Shown: positions 1-14,800, counted from the first letter of the stretch. The stretch is 64,000 bases of DNA from Pyxicephalus adspersus (GCF_032062135.1 NC_092859.1:71284985-71348984); one strand, 5' to 3'. Notes: generated from the sequence alone by a model not told the origin. Numbers and translations: made by a program.

Positions 1-2541
1 GGCACCAGTACTGTATAAGATTGGTTACCTAAGTAATGCAGTGATGTGGAGACAATAGATTGCCTTCAAACATTGCAATTTCTGAAGACAATCCATTGCC
101 CTTTTCCTTAGCTTGCACACCTTGCTGGGGCAGTTTAAAAAAAAACAAAAAAAAAAAAAAAAACAAGGTCATCCTCTGGTGCCAGGGTTTTGGCTTGGGT
201 TGACAGATAAATGCAGCTTGCTTTCAGGTGCATTATGCTTGCACTTGATCATTCTGAGGTCAATATGCATTGTTTACCATACTAAGCTGCATCAACCTGC
301 TTAGAGCTATTTTTGTATTCCCATTAACATAAATGAGAAAAGAAGCAGTTCTGCTCCTACAGTTTGATGAGCCAGACTAGGACGAGCCAAAAGGCAGTAC
401 ACAGAAAACATCTGACTGCTGTGTAACATTTGTTTTAAACTGTTTACTTATCCAACTTATAGGAAAAGCTAATAATATGAAACTTTGAGAGGCATTCTAC
501 AACTAACATCCATTCGGGTGTTCTGGCTGTTATTTAATACTGGTTAATATATTACTTAAACGTGATTGTTCTCCATGAAACAAACAATGTTCTAATATTT
601 ATGACGTATTCCCTGCAACAGTAGGCTGTCTGGGGAAATCATGATTGGAAAAATTGTTCTCATTAAAGTCAGTGGCAAAGGTATAAGTATGCACCACATG
701 TTCTACTCCCCACTGAATAAACAAGAACAGTAAGTAAAGCCAGACATGATTGTGTAAAACTACATTGACATACAGTACTGGATGATTGTTGCCAGAGATG
801 GACATTTGTGATTGTCTCAGACTGAAATCCAAGTGTATAGTGCTCCCCTGATGTCATTAACCAATGTACTGTGGCAGAACACTACACAGCAGAATGACTC
901 CTGTAATTTAATATCGAGAGGAAGCAGCGGAGTACCTCCTACTAGTCTTCCCCTCTTCCTTCCAATTAGAGGGAAACAACACAATAACACTTCAGCACTT
1001 GTTCATTCTATTATCACTAAAAATGATCATGAAAGATCATTTCCAGTGACAAAGATACAGCTACAGATAACCTGAAACAGTCAAAACTGCAAAACAAGAT
1101 ATTTTATAGTACATTTGAGTAGTATTTAGAACCATCAACTTTTCCAAAGTAAACAAAAGGAAAATGTTTAAAAACTGTCCTTGAGGTTAAGGTGATCAGC
1201 AGCAGCAATTGTTACTATTCCTATGAAAAACTAGAAAATCTTAAATTCCACTGCTTTGCAGAAAAAAGGATTTTACTGTATTGCTAGGAAAGCATATTCC
1301 ATTATTTTCTCCATACAAATTGTGGGCTGTTTACTGGATGTCAGTGTATTGTCTGTTGTTTCTGGGCATTGTGTAACAATGTCCTGTTGTGTTGAGCAGA
1401 TGACTCAAAATCATAAGGCTTTGTCATGGGTGGAGAATGTGCGGCAGGCTGCACCAGCTATTTCATGAGCCCTACCCTCAATAAAAATAGCAGACCCAAA
1501 GCACGGGCTTATTCTGCCGCTGAAGCTAATAAATACACTGATATTCACTTATTCAAGCATTCCAAGCAGCCTAAAGAGATAATTGAAATACTAAGCTGAG
1601 ATGTTATGTACTTTTATAGGATTGTTAGAGATCTACATGTTTGTCTTTATTATGCTGCCATTATATAGGCAAAGGCAGACATTTAGAAAGTATTAGCAGC
1701 TGTAAAAGCAAACATCAGCCTCAAAGAAAAGGGGGAAATGTATATTTTTATTTATTTGGTCATTATGCAACTAACAAAAAAAATTATTAGATAGTTAAAT
1801 AGGAAATACTGTATGTAAAAATGTAGCAGGTTGATACAAATACATAAATTAAAAAACTGTTACTAATATAATATTGATAACGTGGGCAATTTAAAAGCTA
1901 AATCCATAAAAAACTGGCACTTGTGGGTTGACTCACTGTTTATATTTTCAATGGACCCCAGTTTTAAGATATTTTATGCCATTGCTTTCTGTTGCAAAGT
2001 AAAAACATGAAAATGTTTTATTTGTTCACAGTATGTTATACAAAATATGTCAAAATTTGACTGTCAAGTTGAGATGGTGAAATTTTATGCTTAAGGTAAC
2101 ATTTGTAACAAGTTACATTCAAATACCATGGCTGCAAAAGGCCTAAAGTTGTAGGTGGTATTCATTGTATTTATTATATATTTAATAGAAGGCCCTTCTC
2201 CAGGCAAAGGGATGGGGGTTTCATGAGCAGGTGCCCCCTTTGTTGCCACCTGGCCATACCAGAACCATAGGAGCCAACTTGAACAAAAATATCTTGTTAA
2301 GCGGCTTTGAGAAGACCTCAAAAAGTCAGTAACAGGATTTAAAGATAACTTACCTGACTGTACTTTAGGTTTGTTTTACTGAAATCTTTCAGGCCTCTCA
2401 GCAATGGTGACAATTTAATGTCCAGGGGCTTTACAATTGCAAAGATGAAATTGGGGACAATTCAACATTTCTGTAATATGATTGTGCTGCCATAATTGTT
2501 TGAAGTAAATATTCATATTGAAGTAAAACGCTTTCACCGTG
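1..2541. other. Upstream or intronic DNA, no gene recognised
   Basis: AT-rich sequence with an A-run at 129-163. I see no CpG island, promoter element or exon I can defend. It may be a 5' intron of the gene or upstream DNA. Confidence 0.5.
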
Positions 2542-2560
2542 TTTTTTTTTTTTTTGTACC

Positions 2561-2820
2561 ATGTCTGACAGTTGCACTGAAAGATATCCTGCAAGCAATG
2601 AGCAATCTGAAATAACTGCTGGCAGATCTTACCATAACAATAACTCTTCTACTTGGCACCATAATCATTCAAATCCTAGATCATCCCAAAATGCAAAAGG
2701 ACAGAATCATCTATCTCATGGTCCTTTGCCATTATCTCTTGTGAGGAACAATAGTAGATGTGAAGATTTTAGTAGACGTCTTGAAAACCTTCTGGCATCA
2801 AATAAAAACCCACCTCAAAG
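2561..2820 (+). CDS. arhgef37: Coding exon 1 (N-terminal, Ser/Asn/His-rich)
   Basis: The exon is open from ATG 2561 to a good donor (CAAAG|gtaaat, GT at 2821) and leaves two bases that join exon 2 in frame as AGG. The product is disordered-looking and polar, with no known domain. The start is uncertain. A T-run at 2542-2555 lies just before the ATG and an AG occurs at 2570-2571, so this may be an internal exon starting at 2572 with the real Met further upstream. Frame continuity into exon 2 is the main support. Confidence 0.6.
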
Positions 2821-5800
2821 GTAAATTAGAAGCCTGACTTTTATTTCATTCTCTATTCTCTAAGACAGCAATGTTAATCTCTCTTTTAGTTTCCGTCTCA
2901 AACGTTTCAATCTTGAACCCAAATAGTTAAACTGTTCTTTAAACTGGTTTCTCATAGTAATGGCATTGGGGTTTATGCAATAAAGATAATAATGCTGTAT
3001 ATTAAAGATAGTAATGATGTATATTATTCTGCAGCATATGATGGGTATGGGTAAAGTAATCCTGAGCTTAATCTGCTCTGAGTCAAAAGTTCATAACACA
3101 CAGCTCAGATGTCAGGAGTATGTAAAGAACAAAGTGTTGGAGTATTTTACATACTGCAAGAGGCAGGTGGATGAAATATTCAGAGTGCAGGGGTAAGGTT
3201 CATAAATTCTAAAGAGTGCAGTGGTCAGGTGTATGCAACAGAGGACAGGTTTATTACACCGAGTGGCATAATTAGATGTATATATATCCCAACACACAGA
3301 GCCAATCATCATTTGTGTGAGTTAGGGCAAAGATAAGAAAACCACCTACAGCTAAAACAGATACAAAAACATTTACAGTATTATGTTTGTTGTTGTTATT
3401 ATCAGATGCTAGGGCTATTAAGTGATAGGGCTATATAGTATTATAAAAATACAGAAGTTACAAACTTTTATATATGTGGTATGATTGATTGTACATTAAT
3501 ACAATTAATGGTCTGGCCTTTGAAGCTCTATGTTCCAGGTTCGAATCTCGTCCCCGACACTATCTGAGGGACAGCTAGAGATATGACTATGGACTTTCTA
3601 CAGCGCAATATGATGAGGCTTTATAAACACTGTGTAATAAGATTATTAATCCTACCTGCAACCAAAAAGCTTTAAATGTGCATTGTATATTATGCATTCT
3701 GTAATTATAGTCCCACAAACCTATTTAATTATAGATTCTTTTGTTCTGCTAGCGTTCACAGTACAATTATATATTTAGAGAACCCCTTGTTCAGAGTTAT
3801 AGCAATAGTCAACCTGCCATACTGCTATTGTTAAGGTGGCAATACTGTATATTTTCTCCAAGTTTGCTTTATGTCACTATTTAGTTTTGTTTGCTCTGTT
3901 AACATGCCATTGATATGCAAATTTGCCCATAATTGACAGTTTGCAGTTAGTGGTTGTTATCCTGTTGTTTAACTTATCAAGTTATTAAGCTATTTCTGTA
4001 AGTCAGTTTTCATCTATGCAAATTTACTCTATAAGACCTTGGCCCTTGAAGTCATTTAAACTAATTTAGTAGTTTATTACATCTATTTTAAACAATATTG
4101 GGCTTACAACTGCAGTAGGGCCTTTTCCAGAAAAGCTCCATCTTGGACCTTCCAGCTCTGACACGGGTTTAATTGCACAAGCTCTATAGCACATTGATGC
4201 CCAAGTATCCATGTCAAAGGTGGGGCTTTTTGAGTATTAGCATTAAAAGAACCCCAGGGTCCATTATTACAATATGATCTGGTTTGTAAAAAAGGTCCTT
4301 TAACCCTTTGGAATGCATACATGCACATGCAATCGCATGCATCTTTATGTGGCCTATAGGCATCTTTCATCCTTGGCGAAGAATAGGTTTTTAGCAAAAA
4401 TACTTTTATTGGTTATCCCCATGGTGGTGGACGAAGGTCAGCACATGTTGGACAAGTTGACAGCTAGATTGTCATCTTATCCTTGTAAAATCAAGAAAGA
4501 AGGAATGATGGCTCATCAATTATTCATAATTTCCAACATTTGCCAGTTGTAAGAAGGTACTGTCATTAAAATATTTATTATTGTCTTCATTACTGCTTTT
4601 GCTATGTTCCCAGGTCTTTTCGTCATGCTGAGAACTTCCCAATAAGTGACCAGAGAAGTGTTTCATTATCTTATAATCAGAACAGCTCTCCAGAGTTAGA
4701 AACTGCTGAAGATGAAGACCCGGTATATGAAGAAGTTATTGATGAAGAAGAATATTATTATGATTCAGAGTTTAGTGATACTGAAAGTGTGAGTGACACT
4801 TACGATCACATGAGCCAGAGTAATTCATCCAGCAGGTAAGACAGATTAACCAATGGACTAGTTAATCAACAATTTCCAATAACGTGTTAACAATATCAGC
4901 AGTGGATTTTTAGCATCTTTTTGTTGCTTTTTTGTGTTATTATCATAATAGATGTAGTGCTGACGATGTAATGGCTTTTCTGTTCTTCACATTATATTTC
5001 TATGGCATATTTTTATTGGGAAATATTATGTTGATATAAGAATTTTATATGATTTGTATAAGATAAAGGCATTTGTGAAAGCAAATTGGACCATGTTTCA
5101 CTATTATTTATCCTTTATCAGAATGAACATAAGTTTTTAAAAAGTTTTTTTAGATGGTCAAACTGGACATTTTAGTTTATCCATGTATGCTCATGTAACA
5201 TGGACATGTAGCATATGCCTGACGATGCCTGGTAAATGAGATGTACATGGGTTAGTCTTTTCTTGGCTGTATAGAAATGGTAGATCCTTGCATATTAACA
5301 ATGCATTACTAGGTGTAATTGGATTTTCCATTAAATATCAAATATAAATGTGAGTTTGTTACCGTATGTAGTAGATGTTGCCATGGGTTGCGTCATATTA
5401 TACAAGTTCTTATTATAAATAAATCTACATCTGTGCCACCATTTCTCAATAGATGATGGGTTATTGAGGTTTGTAGCAAGGAAAGCAGCACTGGGGTGGT
5501 AGTACACATGTAGTGAAGTCAGCATTACCTCAAAGGATGCTTTTCTTTTTAACATGGGTAAACCCTTAACATAACTTTCTGGTTTTGAGGAACAGGGATT
5601 ATAATTACTATATCAACAGTTCACAGTACATTAGTGTGGTGGTCAGTGGGAAGAATGTCACCCTTACAGATGGCCAAAAAGATAATTGGTGTAATTAAAA
5701 ATGACCTCTGAAACACAAATTGCTTATTGCTCAAGGAACCCCCATTAACCTCTGGAGGAACCCTGGTTGAGAAACACACATCAATGGGGGATTACCTTCA

Positions 5801-8800
5801 AATTAGTAGGTGAGCTCGATCTGGATATATTATGATATATATAAAGTAGGTTGTATAAATGGTACCATAAAAGTCCTGCCTCATATGACACCTATGAAGC
5901 TAAAAGTAGTATCGACACAAAAGAAATATTTGTGCCATTTCTGAAAATCTTCACTTACCTAATAAGCTCCAGGAAGTTAGAGTTTAAAGAAAAGTACCTT
6001 GCATGTGACAATCTGACCCAAGTTAAAAAGTGTTTTCATAACTAAACCTGTTTTTTGTGTGCATTTATAAAATGTTTTCATATTCCAGTAAATATAATGT
6101 GCTTTCTTTGCAGTTATTCTGATTACATGGACAGTAGTGCTACAAACCCTAATGTGCCTCTGACACGCTATGGATCAGATGACCAGGAATCCTGTTCTCA
6201 GATTGGTTATATTACCCACAATGCATCAGGGTCCTATGGCAGCCCCTCCAGTGGGGGCATACCACCAGTTAACAGTGATGGGATTTATGAGAATATTCCT
6301 CAGCTAGAAGAGCCTGTATATGATGAAGTCCGTGAATTTAGGACTTTAGCACCTGAAGTAAAGGAACTGATTAACACAGAGGCAGAATATGTTCGTTCAC
6401 TGCAACTTCTCATTTCCCACATTCAGCCCAGGCTGGAGGAGGTAAAAAAGTTTGTTGAGAGTGTGCAGAAAAATGTATCATCAGTATTCTTCTGACCCTA
6501 TATTGCCCAGTCACATTTGGGGACCCAGGAGGTGTCCAGGCTATATAATCTGTGGTAGGGTTATTATAGTAGATATGTTGTACTGCTGGGCTGCATACAT
6601 TTCAGGACTGCTTGGACTAATTTACAAATCTAATAATTGGTGAAACAGTATATATATATATATATGGATTTCATCTGTAAAGTAAAGCTTTAAAATTCTT
6701 ATGGATTTGGCCAGGAAGTCTGTAGTGTATGGCTAAATTACCACCCCATGGGTTTACTGAAAAGAGAACATGTTCACCTCCATTTCAACAATTCAGTGCA
6801 ACATTCAAGAAAGAATAAAGTTATTATTTTTGGGAACATGACAGGCAGATGGAAGGTAATAATGAGCACCTACACATAAACATGTGTGCCTGGTCTTTTT
6901 CTGTGTTACTAGGCCAGGCCACAATGACGTAACATCCGCTCATGCGCACAGGAGTTAGATAATTCCTAGCTGCCAGTTATGCCTGGCATGTACACTGATC
7001 TGTACTTGTGCATTAACCTCCCTAGCGGTAACCTCGAGAGTGACTCGGGGTAGAAAAAAGTTGCTACAAGTGGTAACACCTATGGAAGGTTAGTAAATAG
7101 AGCGCTTACCTGATCTGCCGGGGTCCCACGCCGTCCAGCGCCACGATCTCCATCTTCTTTCTTCTTCCTGCTTCTGCATCCGATGAGTCACCGGGGGAGT
7201 TCCCAGTGACGTCGGTGCGTGTGTACGTCTCGACCGGGTGGGGCGGAAAATTCAAAATCCATTTGTATTGCATTCAATACAAAGTAACTGTATTGAACAC
7301 AATACATTGGATTTTTATGTGTAAAAGCAGTACATTGTTTTTAAGAGCATTTATTTTACAGTATATATTATAGTATAATGTTTTTTTTTTTTATTATTTT
7401 TTTTTTTTAATATATAGATTTTTTAATTTATTCAATTTATTGTTTTTAAATGACTTTGTGTTTCAAACTTTATTATACTCATACTATTATATTATACTGT
7501 AAAATAAATTTTCATGAAAAACAATGTACCGCTTTCAGACATATAAAACCGGAGAGAAATGAACCGCTAGGGAGGTTAAAGAACCTGCCTACTCCACATT
7601 CTTGTATTTTTTTCATATGGTTCCACTTTTGTTTTGCACAATTGTGTCTATGAACAATGTCCATGTGCTGTCAAGGACAAAACTCTTAAATGGCTCATAT
7701 TAACTGCCTTTTGAACATAGGGGAACACTTTCCTATTTCAACACAACAATACTAAAAATAATGGAATATTATCCAGCTTTATGATAAGCAGCATATATGT
7801 GTTATGTGCTCAATTCTCTCAAATCAAGTTTTGACTTCATAGAAAAATGATTTTTCAGTGTAATACAAATGTTTTTGTCTTCAGTGAAACAAGTACGATT
7901 ACCTTTTAGTTTTTTATTGTAGTATTTGAAACAAAAGGGTTGAAATAAATTGGGGCATATATGTTAGGATTATTATTCTTTTGAGGCTATATAAAAATGC
8001 GATTTATTGTATGCTCATTGAATATAAAAAATATTTCATTTTTTGTTTTAGATCCCAGAAGTTAATGCCAGAAGTCTCCTTTCTAATGCAGATGAACTTC
8101 TTGAAGTCCATATGTCATTTCTCAGTGAATTAAAAGATACAGAAAATTATCCAGACCAGTTATGTCGAATTGGTAAGTAGGGCTGTTAAATATATAGAAA
8201 ATTATGTCCCAATGACTACTAATTGCACTGATAACTACTTAGTGTAATTCTTGTAGCTCCCCAGTTATGTAGCCTAGGTGGTCATATGGACGTCATTGTA
8301 AGATCTGCAAGGAAAACCTAATTACAATAACTTTTTTTTTATATTTACCAGGAAAGCTCTTTGGGCTCAAAGATGGAACCTGGCTTTACTAACTTAACAA
8401 TGAAGGTTCTGGAACTCTCCCATCCCTCCTTCAGTCAGTGCTTAGTGAGATACTGATCTTAAACATGCTAGCAAGGAATTCTGATGGAATTTCTGAATTT
8501 ACTGGCTTAGAGCCCTTCCTGTCTCAGTGACATACTAGGTAGTGAAGCTAGGATAAAGTAACAGCTGCAGAGCTTGGACCTATAAAAACAAGTTCATAAC
8601 AGTAGTTTCTATATTTATATCTTAAAAATATGCAACAGGAATACAGACAACATTAAAAATTGTCAACATTGTGTTGTTAGAGAAATCTCCCCTCACTTCA
8701 CGTCCTGGGACAGCCTTTTTAGTTGGTTAGATTTGAAAGAATCTCTCCAACAGCAGTAAAACTGACATTTCTAGTTGTTTCCAAAACTATGATACAATAT

Positions 8801-11800
8801 TACCTATAGGTACACTTTAAAGTGTATTTAAAGCTAAAACCATTTTTTTTTCTGTGTCTTTTACACAATGAAAAACAAAAGTAAATTTCTGAAAAGTGGT
8901 TACTGGTACGAGGATGTTACCATCATTCGTTTCTGGTGACTCCTTTACGCTGGACAGACAATAGCAGGCCCTACATACTGTCCTCCATTTATGTCATATA
9001 ATAGCAAGATCTTCTGTCTCTTAATGTGCTGAAGTCTCCTCCAGTCCTTGTTATCATTTCAAATGTATTATTGGTTTGTGAGGTATGGTGTGATATCCTC
9101 CCAACTTCATCACTCATATGGATAGTGAGATGTCCTTGCCATGTTCTTCTCAGTATCTATCAATGCAGCCAATAAAAGTAAAGGCTGATATCTAGAAGCA
9201 TAAATATTAAACACTGCAAAGTGCAAATTGTTGGCTTTAAGATCTATTTCACCTTGCATAATCATTGCAAGTTGTGTTGCCCTTCAGTTTGCATTTATCT
9301 GTGCATGCTGTGGCTATGCTTAAGGTGCTCTAACAATGAGGTTGTATGTATTGTGCACCTTGCAAGGCACACTCACCACCAATGAGCCCTGTGGTCACTT
9401 TTAAAGTACTTTACAAGCAAGGGAAAACATATATCTAGATATACCTCATGCCCTGTGAATCACAGTTGGAAACCCCTAAAGCTGGGACATTCTGTTTTTA
9501 AATGCCACCCAGCTTCTAAAGTTTTGGAGTAGAGTAAGGAGACCCTATCAGGCTCTGAAACAGCAGGTAAACCTAAAACCCAAGGTAAACCCAAATATGT
9601 TTTATTTTCAGGACGCCTTTTTCAGGAATACAGCACAGATATGGAAAATGCATACGCTGTTTACTGTAATGGATTTACAAGATCTACGGAGTTACTTCAG
9701 AGTTACCAAGAAACAAATATATATGAAAAAATCCAAAAAATACTGCAAGTAGTACAGTGAGTGCCACTGCTTGCTCTGTATGTTTCACATATGAGAACAG
9801 TTTTGAGCTGAAAATTAACCTTTTGCTTTTTAAGAAAATTACTGCAATATCAAAAAAAATTAGCAATTTTTTCTTATTTTTCCCATTGGTGAATGTTTAA
9901 GTGTATTTTGGAAAGGGTGGTAAGAAGATTCTCTTTTAATAACATCTGGAACTAGCTATAAGCAATATATCATTTAATAATATCTCTGTATCCTGTATAT
10001 ATTCCGTATAATACATTTGTAGCTTTTATTTTATTCAGCAGTTTCAACCTAATTTCTGAAATCATTGGCTTAATTCAAAAAAGTGCATTGTACTAACCTT
10101 GTATGCTTTAGCATGTATACACAGAGTATGAGCACTGTTCACTGTAGTTAGTTTACTTATACACATGGTACACTGGTGTGCACACATATATGCGGTGTGT
10201 AAATACATATATGTAAATGCTAAGTGAAATCTAAGTATCTGAGTGGATGCGTTGTACAAGTTTGCACTTTTATTGTTTGTGATTATACCAATTTATGTTT
10301 TAAAATAATAATTTTGCCAGCATATTTTTTTTACAGAAATTTGGATAGAGCTAAACAATACAAAGACCTCTCCTTCTACCTGATACAGCCTGTGCAGCGT
10401 ATTACCAGGTACCCCTTGTTACTGCACAGCATCCAGAAACACGTACCACAAAATAAGCAATCACAGAAGATGTTACAGAGCGCTCTTGACACCATGAATG
10501 AGGTGAACATCAACATTAATGAAGGCAAGAGGCGTAAAGAAATTGGTAAGATAAATAAAACTGGTAAATCTGTTGAACGATATTCTTTATTTTGTAAAAG
10601 GCAGTGTCAATCTTTTCTTTGACTTTTGTTACTAATTCAGGGGAAAATAGATTGTATCAGATCATACTGACTCAAAGCCTTTCCATTCCAATATGTTAAT
10701 TGTATATTTGTAAATATAAATACAAATATACATTTGTAAAAAAAAAAAACACATATATATACATTTGTAAATGTTAATTGTATAGTTAACGTAATTTATT
10801 ATAAGTAAAAAAAATAAAGATGCTGATATTTTTTTCGCAGAAAGAAGACAAAGAATTTGACAGTTTGGCTGAAAAGTTTCACAGATTGGCAAATTTTGTT
10901 TCCCAGCTGGAAGAAAACGTAGTAGTATATGTTCAAAACATGGAGGTAAGCAAATGCATATATCATATTATCTTAACTGTAGAAAATCAACAAAACAAAT
11001 AAATAACTATTGTTTTTTGCACTTAACCTGTATACAAGAATGCACAATGTTCAATGCATTACAAGAAAGTCTGTTGAAGATTTAAAGCAATGCACCTGAA
11101 ATGAATGAACCCCAAAACTAATCTTTGCTATTAGAGACAGGATCATTTTAGATTTCATTATTTCATGAAAATAATGAAATTATTTAGTAAGGTGTGTGTC
11201 TTTGACTCTTGTGTAAACCAATGAATAAACTAAAATGTAGGATTGTTTAGAGGTGTTTATGAGATTTACACTAAATAATAGGAAATAAATGAAAGTAAAA
11301 TCTACACCTGGCCCTGGCAATTCACATGTATTGTATTTATAAGACTTTGCAATATAGTGCATGCAGATCTGTAGCTTTTCAACTCTTACTTCAAATTGTT
11401 CAGGTGATTTTTAATAACTGTAAAGTGACTGTATAGAATAGAGTAGCCGGTCAAAGAATAGGGCAACTAAGGCCCCTTTCAGACTGCCTTTATTAGCGCA
11501 ATAGTCAGCTTGCACCCAACCACTGCTACAAGTGAGCAGATTCCCAGAGCACTATAGATATCTACCAGAGGCCCATTGACTGCTTTGTTTAACCCACACT
11601 TTGCATGCATTCTCCAAACAAGGAAAGGTCACAATTTTAAACATTTTCAATTTTAGCTTTGAGTTCTTATGAGAATAGAACAAAAGAAAAACAAGAAAAC
11701 TTGCTTAAAGCCGCCTAAGGAGCTATCTGCTTACTGGACACAAAAATTAGATGATATTCATATACAATATTTACATATTATATCATATATACATAATCAC

Positions 11801-14800
11801 TGGAATGTATAACAAATCTTATTTTGTGTCCTGAGAATAAAAAAAATATTTTTCAGGCATTTCTCAATATCCAGCCTCAGACATATCCGCTGGAGTTCTT
11901 GCAGGGATCAATGCATCCTTTTCAGGGCTTCGTACAGGAACTCTGCAACAGGATATATCCGGCCTTTGTAAGTGATATAATGTTTGCTTTATTGGTAATC
12001 TGCCAGGTTTATATAGCTGACCTTATGTAATGCTTTACAGACATACATTTTTAATTGTGTTGATCTGCCAAAGTATCTGCCAAAGAAGTAGCAGTAAAAC
12101 TCATGTTTTACAGAAAAACACATTTTATAAATGGGTAAAAAAGGTAATACATTAGAATAATAATATAAGAAAAGATTAGCAATGCCTCATATCCTATACA
12201 TGAAATTTACAGATTTTATTTACTGACGCATTTATAAGAGTAACACTATTATTGTTAGTATTCTGTCTGTGGTCTGCTAAGTGATGATTTTTACAATAAA
12301 AAGTCTGTTTCCTTATCCTAGTAGTGGTTTCCGGTGGATCACAGAGCAGGAACATGTACCTGAATGCTGATTTAATGATGCAGTAATGACTAAGCCAACA
12401 ACAACAAAAACTTTTTTTGGGGAAATGATCTTTGATTTAAGATCCTTGCACTGAGCTTTTATTAGCTTCAGTACAGCAGGACATAGGAAGAACATGGTTT
12501 GCTTTTGGTTTGGTTGTATTTTGATATAAATACTAAAATTCATTTTCTGATTGCAGAAGACGAGGGTGCAGTTACTGGTCCTTCAACCCATAAGTAACCT
12601 TTCAGAATGCTTAAAGGGCCCAAAGAATCTCATAAAGAAAAGAGCAGACAAACTATTAGACTATGAAAACCTAGAGGAGAAGTATAGCGAGACAGGAAAC
12701 AAGACATATGAAGAGGAGGTTATTGAAAACAACTATAAAAGTATGCATTCCATGCTCATGTCTGAACTTCCCAGATGCATCTCCTTGTCCTGGCAGTGGC
12801 TTCAGAGCATCTTGCTTACCTTTATAGCATTGCAAAAAGATTTGTCTGAGCAAGGACAACATGCAGCAGAAACACAAGCGTCTCAGGTAATAAAGTGTCT
12901 TCTTAACTGCCGAGTACATTGGTCATCATTACTAACAAACCGTTAGTTATAAATAACAACTTTGATACATATTTTCATTATTGAATTCCTGTAGTGCTCT
13001 TTTTTTTTTACACTGCACACACATGCCATGGTCCCAGTCAATGCGGGATGGCCCAACCCATGGTGGCCTTCAGCAATCTTGTAGAGTATGGCTATTCTAA
13101 AGGAATGATAGGGATGTGATTCTCATGTACAGTGTAGAAAAAAAACTTAGGTTAACAAGTGAATACAAACTGTATAGAAGCCAAGTGGTGGACATAATAT
13201 TTGTTCATTTCTTATGTGCATACAATTACAATACCATTACCATAAAATTAGTTTCCACATGCCACCCTGACCCAGTATGGCAGTTTTTTATATAGTGCCA
13301 ACTTTCCATATTACGCACACCAGCCAGAGCCATGGACCACGTACCCTGAACAGTTCCCAGGCTCAGGTGAGTGGGCAGGCTTTGTCCCTGCACACAACCC
13401 GCTCACTCTCCCATTGCAGACTCAGATCTGCGATGAGAGAGTGAGCGGGGTTATGTCATTATGACGTCACTCTGAGGGAGATTTCGCCCCCTTTGAGTGA
13501 CACCCAGCTCCCCACCAATGTAGGTTGGGAGACGGTGATTTTAGTGGTCCTGAAAAGGCGACCGCTGGTCTAAATGGTGGCAGCTGATAAGGTTGTTTGG
13601 GTTCTGGATTGTATACTGATCTCATTTTCCAGGTAAGTAATATGTAACCTACACAAAAATAAATATTTCTGTATATTAGAAAACTTTTTTTTTTACTAAG
13701 AGCAATACTTTGTTCATTGTTTTTATTGGTTGTCAAAAAAGGAAAAGACAGTGACTGTCACTTTATTTTCATTCTAACATTCATGAAAACTTTAGTGAAA
13801 TGCTACATATTGTTGAATATATTTATATTTATTTATAGATGCATTGTAGCATGGCTGCAGAGGCAAACTTCAATAGATGGGTAGAGGATGGTATCTGCCA
13901 AATGGTTTCTCAGCTTAGTGAATTCATCCAAAAATTTGAGGAGGAATCATTACCGCCAATAGATCAGGTAAGTGTGTAAAGTGTTAAAAAAATTTTTAGT
14001 GACAACATAAAATATTTAGTAATCTTAGGCATTCTTTACCATTGTATACAGTTCCTTATATTTTTGTGATGCCCTCTTCATTGCCACATCTTCAGACACA
14101 TAACCTTTCCTCTAGTAGAATCACACTCCAAGTCTATAAAACCATACAGATATTTACTCTCCTGAAAAGACAGTAGAGCTCCAAGATTTGATAATGCTAA
14201 ATCAGACTAAAAATGGAGTTTACTTTATAAGCTTACCTATTTTTCAGACTAGCAATTCTAGAAGTAATATTAGGCATATATTATTGTAAATGATATATAC
14301 ATATATATAAGTATAATATGTATATATGTTGTCATACAATAAACAAATACAGTGCAATAAAAAGCTATGAATAAATGCCATTTCTGTTGTGCAGACTGAA
14401 GTTATCAGTAGTTAAATTCACATTCTGCAATATAGATATGTGTATTATCAGGCTTAATGCCTCCAAAATGCCATCAGGCCATTCACAGGATGCAGCGATA
14501 TCCCTTTTTAAATACTGGCAGGAAGGCGGACAACATATGAATGTCATCATCCTGGAAATGACAATGGGCATTGTGAGCAGCTAAAATTGAGAGTAAAGGA
14601 TAGTGAAAACACTGATAATTGTTATAAATTTTTATTAATTTTACTAGCAATACTTGTTTATACTTTTATAGGGATTGTGTTTGATTGAGAGGACCCTAAG
14701 TAATTGATCTGTATATTTTTGTTTGTCCAAGTTTGTACATGAGCCAGCTTAAACTTGGACAAACAAAATCATACAGATTGATTATTTAGGCTGGGTGTAA

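Noticed and set aside
3530..3560. tRNA gene-like B box
   Set aside because: It is the head of a SINE. The sequence lacks an acceptor stem and the tail matches other SINE copies.
6442..6495. Extension of exon 3 reading frame to 6495
   Set aside because: Follows a good donor at 6442 and lacks DH-domain similarity; it is intronic read-through.
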